NCBI GenBank assembly: GCA_964059195.1
Contig: CAXKWD010000002.1
Location: 53,594,923 to 53,658,922 of the forward strand
DNA length: 64,000 bases
DNA from: Ectobius pallidus
Lineage: Eukaryota; Arthropoda; Insecta; Blattodea; Ectobiidae
Reading direction: 5' to 3'
The translations under genes and the position numbers were made by a program. Under the pieces are notes generated by a model that was not told the origin of the DNA, did no database searches, and was given only the letters and a program-made list of their open reading frames with translations. Positions 25,165 to 33,810 of this stretch are shown piece after piece (the stretch's first letter is position 1; each line of letters begins with the position of its first letter).

Positions 25165-28100
25165 TCACTGAACTTCTATTTCTGTCAGCTGCATGTCATC
25201 CAAATCCACTTGTTCACAAATCAGATTTGTTTGTTCATGCATCTGTATTATATCTTTATGGCGCTGTAAAAGGTGTCTCTTAAGATTTCCTTTTTGGGTA
25301 AATGTATGATTACAAAACTGGCACGAATGTGGTCGTTCTCCTGTATGCACCATGAGATGCTGTTTCAGTTCATGAGGAACAAAGAAGGCTTTAGTGCACA
25401 GTTTGCACTGGTATGGTCGTTCATTCGTGTGCATCCTCCTCATGTGGTCTCTAAGCTCAGATGGCTTTCTGAAAGATTTTGTACAAAACTGGCACACTCT
25501 CGGACGGCCTCCTCCATGTCCTGCACGATGAAGTTCCATTTCCTCTCTCTCAGAGAACTTCCTAAAGCACAAGTCACATGAGTGTGGCTTTGCTCCACCA
25601 GCATGTGTCTTCTCATGACGCTGCTTATTTGCCCATTGATTAAAGCTCATGGAACAGAATGAACAAGAATACGGGCGCTCACCGGTATGAATACGTTCAT
25701 GCACAATCAAACCACTCAACTGATGGAAAGACTTAGAACACATGGAACACAGGAAGGGACGTTCACCAGTATGCGAACGAATATGCTTCTCTAAATCCGA
25801 TGGACGAAAGAAGCCCTTCCCACATTGATCACATGGGTAAGAAGATTCCCCACGATGTTGTAGTTCATGATTTCGTAAAGCATAACTCTGTGTGAAAGAG
25901 CGAGAGCATAAACTGCACATAAATGGGCGTTCTCCTGTGTGAACTCGTTCATGATTACGAAGCATTGCAGGTACTTTGAAAACTTTCCCACATGTGGGAC
26001 AAGGGTATGTACGCCCTTCTCCCCACCGAGCACGTTGGTGTTTTTTAGGTAATAACTCCACAGGTTCCTCTTTAATTTCAATTACTTCTTGCTGAACAGC
26101 ACAAATCTGATAGTGTTTTTCCAATGCATCATCTGTAGAAAAACTCCTGATGCAGGTAGGGCATTTGTGTCCCTTTTGAAAGTCTGAGCTTGGATTATCA
26201 ACTTCTTCATCTTCTATTGTTTTCAGAACATATGTATTATCTGCTAATTTCTCTAATTGTATGTAACAATCCACTTCTGAAACTTCTTCGACATTTTCTA
26301 TGGATTCCTTGTTCTGGTCTCTCTCAATTGAATCATCACTCGTTATATCAAGCATGAGACTATCCTGTACTTCCTCAAAAACATTAATGTCCTCTCGTGA
26401 ACCTTCCTCTGAAGACTCAAGATTGCCACAGATTACTGTCACTGTCTCTTCAAATTTATCCTGTGTCCCATCCTTGACTTCATTTATTTGTAATGCTTCT
26501 GTATACATTAACTCTTGTCCATTACCAGCATCACCACTTGTGTCAGCAACCTGAAAAGACAATAAAAACGCATGCCAGGACAAATCTGGATAAACATTCG
26601 GAGGCAGTTTTATAACACTGCTAGGAGGAGCGAGCTGCAAATAAGTAGCAAAATAAATTCTTCAGTCTTTATTATGTGGCATATGTCAAACAGGGAGGTG
26701 CAAAGTGAGCCTGCAATGTGATTCGACATTCGTGAGTACAACCTCAAAATTAGAGATTTGATGGATTTTTTGAAATCAGAGATGAATAAATAGCAAATTT
26801 AATGCTTAGAGAAAGTAGTATGAGTATTTCAAAACTGGAATAAGAGGGCTATAGTAAAAAGCAAGAAAATATCATAATCTTTCTTAAGGTAGAGAAAGTC
26901 TTGTGAGTGTTCCAAGAGCTAGAACCAGGGTGAGAAGATAGCAAAATGTAATCTTTCTTAGGGTACAGAAAGCCGTAGGAGTGTTTCAAAAGCTGGAATC
27001 AGAGCCAAGAAAATAGCAATATGATCTTTCTTCAGGTAGAGAAAATATGCAAGAATTTAAATGGCAAACAATTAAAAAAAAATTAAGTGGTGGTGGTGCA
27101 CTCATGCAATCCTACCTTCAGATAGTGTAACTACAAATAGAAAACTGTAGTGGCACAAGTAGGTATACATTACCAATCCCTTCAAACTTATGGTACCATA
27201 AATTTGTAAGTAATGATCATGATATGATGTCACTTTTGGTTGACATCACATTCTATGAATTTATCCAAAGATGTTATTGTAATGGGACAATTTCTCTGTT
27301 TCTCTGATCATGTTTATTTCATTTTATATACATGAAAAATTGTCAAATATAAGCTTGTAATATACATTACACTAAACACAAATCAACTCTGAACATATGA
27401 TAAGCCAATAGAATGTTAACAGACAGAGAAGGGAGATGCATGCCTACTCACTAAGAGGAACAAGCAAGCATTGTTTTAAGGTATTTCATTATTTTTAAAT
27501 AAGCCGTTATCTCCTCAATGGAGTGTCGTACAGATATGGGATTTGGACAGTCGGCTTCCAAATAAATACAGCTTTCCAATGGTGATTTCAGAAAAGACCT
27601 ATATGTAATAGATTTTGAGCGTGCAAAGGAATAAGTGAAGTACATATCTTTAGCGAGGCAGCACGGTCCGTTAACTGTACAACACTGCAACAACTTCATT
27701 TGCTTGTCACTCGTCACGTGATTCTGCCTGCTCCACCTCAGGTTCAGAGTTGTTTTGTTGTTACTCTAGAACCTACAGAATTCTAATGTAAACTCAGTTA
27801 GTTCATAGAAACAAGCCAAATGTATGTAAAATCATGAATAAGTTGTTGGAAATATAACCTACAATGGTGTAATATTACACGTTATGAAAGACCGTTACTC
27901 AGCTGCTAAACATGAGAATCTCGACCATGGGGAGCAGGGGATTGCTGTATAGGAAAATGTGTTGCAAAAGCAGGGCTAGAAACCTAATGAAGATGATGGT
28001 AGCTATCAGTGAACTCTGCAATAGCACCAAGCTACGAAAGTTCGATTAGTCCTCAAGACAAAGTTGTTGAGTGCTTAGCCTCCAAACCCCACCAAGGGCT

Positions 28101-29342
28101 TCTTATTAATAACTTACTACAATGCAATTGTCATTATCAAATAACTAAACAGAAACTGGGATATCTATAATATATCTCAAGTAAGTTTGATCCTGTTCAA
28201 AACAAAGAGGTGTGGCTGTCATAGTCACAGCTGTTGTACAGCTCTGCACATGAGAATACATGTCATCACCATGATAATGGTAGTTTGTATATTCTCAGTA
28301 CAACTGACTTTCTCTCTGACCCACAAGGCTAACGAACTGCTTAGATAACATAATTACCAACATACACAGCGATAGGCTCACAGTGTATACCGTTGACCTA
28401 GGTGGTCATATATCCGACCATAAAGGTCTTCACATGAATGTCTTGCTACAGGATTTCAGCGATGCACTTTCTTTTATACCACGATCTAGCAAATTCTTTT
28501 GTCATTATATTATGAAGAAACTCGTGATTGGACGTTGGTGGTGTGATGTCATACCGCTAAATAAAAGGTGACAGGCTGACAAACCTCTGGAAGATATAAT
28601 ATGCCACATTTTCAAAACCTACAAATAGTGTATCGTACATTATTCGAAAATGCAAGGGCGCTTCGCTTCGGCTGCCACCTCAGCTTCGCGCATTTAACTA
28701 TGTGGTTAGTGTTATGCATTATTTAGACTATATGCAGAGGTGATTGTGGTACGGTCGGGAGTGCCGAGTGAGCTAGCGGGTTGTCATTTTGGTGCAAGGG
28801 TTGGTAGCTGGTATCTGGTACGGTCGGGAGTGTCGAGTGAAGGAACGGACGGGAATGCTGAGATAACAAGCGTGTGGTCGCCATAGCAACGCAGTGGTTG
28901 GAGCATAAGGGGCGACTTACATTTATCTTTTGCCAATGTAACCCATTGTAACTCTAGGCCTATACATACCTCTCCTGCTTGATTGTCGTCAGTGCTCTCT
29001 TCATATTGAATTAGTTTCATATGAGTGTTCATACATTCTTCCCTGAATTCATAAAAGCTGTTAATGAGACTCAAACAGCGGGAACATATGAGCTTGGTGA
29101 AAGTGTCTCCTGGCGTTACCTGCAAAGAAAGGTTATGTTTAATTTGGCTGCTTCGTCAGATTTACTACAGTTCTTAATGCAAATACAAAATGAAATGTAC
29201 TTACCGTAACAGAAACGCATACCAGTATTTTCATCGATAGCGGAATTCCATCACAGAACTGAGGATCAAATATGGACAATTTTTCTTCACTATCTGTCAA
29301 ACATAAACGACATTTATTTTGCACGCCATGAACGATGCACAT
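25165..29342 (-). CDS. ZAD-type C2H2 zinc-finger transcription factor, three exons
   Basis: Exons (minus): 29342-29205 (46 codons), 29119-28970 (50 codons) and 26550-25165 (stop TGA), all phase 0, giving 557 aa. Exons 1 and 2 form a ZAD domain: CRLC (residues 11-14) pairs with CSRC (near residues 58-61), followed by a dimerising helix. ZAD is an arthropod dimerisation module at the N-terminus of nuclear zinc-finger regulators. Exon 3 has an acidic linker, a degenerate CPTCIRSF finger (last ligand Cys), then nine C2H2 fingers in a tandem array (about residues 278-532) with TGERPF/Y linkers. The acidic tail ends LTEIEVQ. Target genes cannot be inferred. The gene starts about 360 bp from the 3' end of a LINE on the same strand. 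Confidence 0.93.
26800..27050. repeat. Degenerate tandem repeat, about 80-bp unit
   Basis: Four diverged units, each with TCTTTCTTNAGGTAGAGAAA, then a GAGTGTTYCAAAAGCTGGAA-like piece and AAGAAAATAGCAA. Intronic, noncoding. Confidence 0.75.
28445..28930 (+). repeat. Copy (plus) of the ATACCACGATCTAG repeat family
   Basis: Starts GATGCACTTTCTTTTATACC and runs through GTGACAGGCTGACAAACCTC, AATATGCCACATTTTC, AAGGGCGCTTCGC and TATGTGGTTAGTGTTATGC. It matches 46536-46791 plus 47223-47265, where the other copy is split by a hAT element. The downstream part contains a duplicated GGTACGGTCGGGAGTG. Class unknown. Confidence 0.8.
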
Positions 29343-29753
29343 TTTCGTGTTAAAACTGATTTCATTCAGTAGAAGAACTTAATCCTGCTAAACAGCAAAG
29401 TTGTTTCCCAATGACAGTAAACATCTGACAGCAACTGATAAACATAAAAATACTTTTACAAGCAGCCATCCGGACAGCAGTGGAAGCAAAACGCGCACGG
29501 AAAATAGTACTACGAGCAGAGTATTCTGTAATAAATCATAATGCCACATTTACATCAAATAGAGTATTCTGGAAGTAACACAAATACTAGTGATTATTCT
29601 TTAACTAGAAGACAAATATTACAGCAAAAATAAAAATTATCATTACATGAATCAAATTTTCATGCAGTTCCATGGTTGAAGATTTTGGTGGCACTAAATA
29701 ATAATAATAGTAGGAACGCGCACGAAAGTGCATAGATTTGGTTTCAAAGAATG

Positions 29754-32549
29754 TTATTCCTCTTTGCTATATTCACTTAAGGACTTGGTGCGCTTTTTGC
29801 ATTTGTCAAAGTGATATCTTTCACATCTATTCTGGCACAAATTGCACACGCAGTCGTCACTCGGTTGATGGAAATATGTTTTTTCACAGAACTTATGGTG
29901 AAATCCGTGTACAGCCAAGCGCGTGATGGCACTTCTTAGTTCCTGGTTGGGACCCGTCCAACTTCTATTCAACATGGCATCTGATGTGTAAAATTCTTCA
30001 AATATTTCCTTTCTTTTTCCCTCCCTCTGTCGAATGTGCTCATTTACTTGCGGTGTACTTGGAAGAAGCATTTTGTTTTTTATATCTTCAATGAAGAAAG
30101 TTTCCTTCGCCAGCTCGTATGCTAGCCGTGATGGTGTTGTCTTTGATATGCCCAGTGTCATTTTTAAGAACCTTGTTTTGACCGAGTCTATTGCTTGCAG
30201 TTCAGCCTTTTTGAGGTGTTCCCATATCAGTTCGATGCCGTATGTCACTATTGGCATAATCTTGGCTTTGAATAGTTCCAGTGCTGTGTCTAGTGAAAGT
30301 CTTCGTAAGTCCATTATTGTGAAGATTGCTTTTATGGCTGCAGCTGTTCTTTCTCGGACATGAATTTTAAATGACACTCCGGTCGTCTGGAATGTGATCC
30401 CTAGATACCGAAAGTAGTTGACTCTTTGGAGCTCTTCTCCCTGTAATGTTATCTTGTCTTCCGCTGCCATTCTACCCCCTTTTCTATATATCATCATGAC
30501 CGTTTTTTTCCTGTTGATTTTGAATTCATTTTTCATTGCCCAGTCCTCTAGTCTATTTGTTGCAGTTTGTAGGTCTTTCTTCTTGTTGGACCCCAGTACC
30601 ATATCGTCAGCATATAATAATAGTGTGACATCCAATCCGTCTGTTATACTGGTAATATCAGCTGTTGCAATGTTAAACAGCGTCGGACTCATCGGGTCTC
30701 CCTGCTGAACTCCATTTGTTTGTGTTATAGGTTTTGATGTGCATATTCCATCGTTTATCACTATTTTATTGTTGGCTAGAATTGTGCTGATGATTTGTTC
30801 CATTTCGTTCTTTTGGCTTGTCATTTCTCTTATCTTTTGCAGTAGCTTCTGTCTATTCAGTGAGTCAAAGGCTTTTTCGTAATCGACAAAGACGGCCATA
30901 TATTTGCCTTTGTTCAATCTCAAGTGGTTTCCGATTTCTTGTATTAAACACTTTGCTGCATGCAATGTCCCTTTCCCCCTCCTGAACCCAAATTGTTCTT
31001 CGGGTATGAACAGCTCTGTCTCTTCTACTAGTCTCCTATTCAGTATGTTAGAGAAAATTTTGTATATGTTGCTCTCTAGCGCTATTCCGCGATATGAGTT
31101 GGGGTCTTGTATGCTTCCTCTTCCTTTGTACAATATTTTAAGTGTCGACATCCTCCAGCTTTCTGGTATGTATGCATTTTCGAGACACTTATTGAATAGT
31201 TTTGTCCAAAAGGGTACTAATGTGTCTGCTGTTTCTTTTATGTTTTCATTGAATATGCCGTCTGGTCCGGTCGCTTTTTTGTTCTTTGCGCGTTTGATGG
31301 CTTCTGTTACTTCTTTAGCAGTCACTGGATGGATGGTGATAGTTTCTTCTGTCTTGCTCGCAGGATATGCTTCTTCCATTTGGTTTTTGTTGAGAAGACT
31401 CGTAAAATGCTGCTCCCACGTGTTAATTTCTATCCCAGCAGCCGATATTCTTGATATCTGCCTTTGTGCGGCGAAAGGGTTTCCCTGGGCTTTTTCTGCT
31501 TGTTTCCTTGCCTGCTCTTCTATGTATTTGTTTTTCTTTTCCTTAATTGTTCTTTTGTATCTCCTTCTTATTTCTGAGTATATCAGTAGTGCTTCCTGAG
31601 TGCAACTATGTTTTGCTATGTGTAGTTGATGTAGCACCTCCCACCTCAGTTGATAGCACTCTCTATCGAACCACGTTTTCGATTTTCTCTTCTTTTGATC
31701 AACCTGTGCTCCTCTTAAATATTTCTCTATTTTTCCTAGTGCTCCTTCTATATCGTCCTCGTTTATTAGATTTGTGGCTGAGTCTAGTAGGACGCTATTT
31801 AAGAGATCATGATTTAGTTTTCTTGTTCTCGTGAACTCAGGTTGCTCGTTCCCTGTGATCTCAGTCTGCATCTTTGATATTTGGAATATCGTTGCCACCG
31901 GTATGTGTTTTCTTAATGGTGCTTCGTTGCTAGAGTATAGTACTTCTTGCCTGCACAGTTTCATGTTTCTCCCTCTATAAAATACTAAGTCTATCGTACT
32001 GACTCCATTTGGCGCTATATATGTTACTTTTTCTTTCTCATTTACTAAGTTGAAACCTTCTTCTTGAAAGAGCTCTAATATTAGCCGTGTCTTATTGTTG
32101 GGTTTGTCCAACCTGCAGTTCAGGTCCCCTGCTATTATTACGTTTTCATCATCTTTTACCAAGAATATCGCTTTCGCCACCTGTTCTATAGCGTCTTCTG
32201 TTTTTTGAGTTGGATTTATGTATATTCCTACTGTTGTGAGTCTATCAGTCTTTACGATGGTCATGTTTTCCTCCGTAGCCTTTCCTAGAGTCTTGCCTAT
32301 GTTATCTTTGTAAAAACACGTTACTCCTCCTTCTGGTCTTCCTCTTTCTTTTGATTTTGCTAGTGCGTGTAGGTTGTAGAATTTTGGAATGCTTATTTGT
32401 TCTGTCATAAATGTTTCTGTTATAATTCCTAAATCGTATTCTTCCCAGAATTTCTCCTGCGTTGCGTTTAATATACTCTTAAGTCCTTCCACATTCCATA
32501 ATAGCATTTTTATGTTTGTTACCGGATAGTTGGGTTTGTGTTGAGACAC
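29754..32549 (-). CDS. LINE ORF2: APE endonuclease and reverse transcriptase
   Basis: A 931-codon open frame. The endonuclease (about 13-225) shows MLLWNVEGL, VIIAGDLNCRLD (near 141) and STIDLVFYRG. The reverse transcriptase (about 415-720) shows SYRGIALESNIYKIFSNIL, FVDYEKAFDSLNRQKL, NGVQQGDPMSPTLFNI and LLYADDMVLGS with the catalytic YADD near 646. The C-terminus has a CNLC...H...C knuckle-like motif (about 895-915). The first in-frame codon given is GTG; the first ATG is at the MLLWNVEG Met, and the frame overlaps the end of ORF1. No RNase H domain is seen. It provides target-primed reverse transcription for the element. No stop or frameshift is visible, so it may encode active enzyme. Confidence 0.94.
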   Translation of the reverse strand: MSQHKPNYPVTNIKMLLWNVEGLKSILNATQEKFWEEYDLGIITETFMTEQISIPKFYNLHALAKSKERGRPEGGVTCFYKDNIGKTLGKATEENMTIVKTDRLTTVGIYINPTQKTEDAIEQVAKAIFLVKDDENVIIAGDLNCRLDKPNNKTRLILELFQEEGFNLVNEKEKVTYIAPNGVSTIDLVFYRGRNMKLCRQEVLYSSNEAPLRKHIPVATIFQISKMQTEITGNEQPEFTRTRKLNHDLLNSVLLDSATNLINEDDIEGALGKIEKYLRGAQVDQKKRKSKTWFDRECYQLRWEVLHQLHIAKHSCTQEALLIYSEIRRRYKRTIKEKKNKYIEEQARKQAEKAQGNPFAAQRQISRISAAGIEINTWEQHFTSLLNKNQMEEAYPASKTEETITIHPVTAKEVTEAIKRAKNKKATGPDGIFNENIKETADTLVPFWTKLFNKCLENAYIPESWRMSTLKILYKGRGSIQDPNSYRGIALESNIYKIFSNILNRRLVEETELFIPEEQFGFRRGKGTLHAAKCLIQEIGNHLRLNKGKYMAVFVDYEKAFDSLNRQKLLQKIREMTSQKNEMEQIISTILANNKIVINDGICTSKPITQTNGVQQGDPMSPTLFNIATADITSITDGLDVTLLLYADDMVLGSNKKKDLQTATNRLEDWAMKNEFKINRKKTVMMIYRKGGRMAAEDKITLQGEELQRVNYFRYLGITFQTTGVSFKIHVRERTAAAIKAIFTIMDLRRLSLDTALELFKAKIMPIVTYGIELIWEHLKKAELQAIDSVKTRFLKMTLGISKTTPSRLAYELAKETFFIEDIKNKMLLPSTPQVNEHIRQREGKRKEIFEEFYTSDAMLNRSWTGPNQELRSAITRLAVHGFHHKFCEKTYFHQPSDDCVCNLCQNRCERYHFDKCKKRTKSLSEYSKEE

Positions 32550-32550
32550 A

Positions 32551-32934
32551 TTATTCCAGGGATCCTTCTCCTTGTCGTTTTTCTCGAAAAAAACGATATC
32601 TTTTTACCAGAACTCCATTTGGCCAGAATTCTGGATTTTCCGTAGTATTTAGCCAATTGAATGGTATGCCGACTTTGAAGGCCTTTGTTACTCCTCTTGT
32701 GCTTATTTCTTCGCACGTTATACCTTCCTTTATTCCGTTCCTGTTTAGGAATCGAGTGACTGTTTCTGCTGTGTTGCTAGGTTTCAATCTACCTACAAAC
32801 AGCCAGGCTGTTCTTTCACTGGCCTGCAGTTCGTCTGTAGTTTGTTTCGTTCCGATGACGACTGTTTCTCTTTTCCTCCTTCGTACTGTTTTCCAATTTC
32901 CTTCTTCTACATCTTCTTCCCCATAGTTCTCGGT
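32551..32934 (-). pseudogene. LINE ORF1 C-terminal fragment
   Basis: The frame is open from the truncation point to TAA at 32553-32551. It reads ...NWKTVRRRKRETVVIG ... ASERTAWLFVGRLKPSNTAE ... PEFWPNGVLVKRYRFF. This resembles the conserved C-terminal domain of LINE ORF1 proteins of arthropods (VGRL...FWPxxVxVRRFRF). The N-terminal part is missing because the insertion is 5'-truncated. Confidence 0.75.
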
Positions 32935-33066
32935 CTACTAAATAGTGGTTGGCAAAATGGTTACTACACCTGGCGACCAGATTACTGCCTTATTGCGTTT
33001 ACATTTACATGTTGAGAGATAAGTAGTGGTTAAGTGACTTGCGAATTACGTTGCTTTAGTAAAAGT

Positions 33067-33736
33067 ATGAGTTTAGATAAAAGCTTGTCTGACCCACAGT
33101 TTCAGCGTTTTGTTGAAGTTGAAACCCAGAAGCAAAGATTTCAGGTAAGCAGCAATACAAAACTTGTTCAGCATTTTTCTTTCACTGTTAATCTTTGTAA
33201 TTAGTTGGCTACAATAGTATCGGTTGCATAATTAACTTTTATCTTGTTGACATTATTTCAATGTGCTCTTTGTTTTCATCGTGTTTGAGCTTATCCTGAT
33301 ACGATCAATACATTGTAGGTGTAGGCCTATAAACAATTTAAATTTCGATAATTACATCATAACCTATTATTAAATAAACATCTAAGTAATTTTTACAAGC
33401 ATAGGCCTAATGATAAGTTGAAGTAGGCCTAACCACTCATTGTTTCACTAAGTTGTGCCCACCTGTATTTATTAGAATGGACAATGTGTAGCCTAGGCCT
33501 AACATTTCTTATTCTGTAGTCTCTGTTTGTTTGTCTTACAGTTTCTGATACATGGACTAACGGATAAGTGCTGGGACCTTTGTGTGGATAAACCATCAAG
33601 CAGGCTTGATCACTATACGTCAAACTGTTTAACCAATTGTGTGGAACGCTTCATTGATACTACAAACTTCGTTGTAAATCGCCTTGAGAAAACCCAAAAT
33701 TTTGCATTGCAGTCTACAGAATTAGCATTTGAATAG
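33067..33736 (+). CDS. TIM8: Mitochondrial import inner membrane translocase subunit Tim8
   Basis: Exon 1 33067-33144 (26 codons, donor CAG|GTAAGC) and exon 2 33542-33736 (acceptor CTTACAG, stop TAG), phase 0, giving 90 aa. A small Tim chaperone of the mitochondrial intermembrane space that works with Tim13 to escort hydrophobic inner-membrane precursors. The twin CX3C motifs are present: C36-WDL-C40 and C55-LTN-C59. The block FVEVETQKQRFQ, then NCVERFIDTTNFVVNRLEKT, is diagnostic of Tim8 as opposed to Tim9, 10 or 13. The LINE ends about 130 bp upstream of the ATG, and PEX3 begins 74 nt after the stop. Confidence 0.96.
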
Positions 33737-33810
33737 AATATAGGTCTGATCCGATTAACTGATTATATTAGTAAGCTAATTTAGACATGATAGTTTATTA
33801 CTAGTTAGTC

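Larger units (their letters stand above)
26551..28969. other. Intron 2 of the zinc-finger gene
   Basis: Contains a degenerate tandem array (26800-27050) and a copy of the ATACCACGATCTAG repeat (28450-28930), both listed separately. A minus-strand open frame at 27451-27717 begins with ATG but has no recognisable domain and no matching splice context. Confidence 0.6.
29701..32936 (-). mobile_element. Non-LTR retrotransposon (LINE), 5'-truncated, with target duplication
   Basis: Inserted between the zinc-finger gene and TIM8. It is flanked by ACTAAATA on both sides (29693-29700 and 32937-32944; TATTTAGT on the element strand). On its own strand it starts inside ORF1, carries a complete ORF2 and ends in a short TATTATTATTATT tail. 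The intact 931-codon ORF2 and a clean duplication point to recent insertion. APE-type endonuclease order; exact clade not assigned. Confidence 0.93.

Noticed and set aside
27451..27717. 88-codon minus-strand frame with ATG in the zinc-finger intron
   Set aside because: No domain recognised; the ZAD exon joins the finger exon in perfect phase without it.
30904..31599. 231-codon plus-strand open frame
   Set aside because: It is the antisense shadow of the LINE ORF2 reverse transcriptase; its sequence is low-complexity Leu/Ser with no domain.
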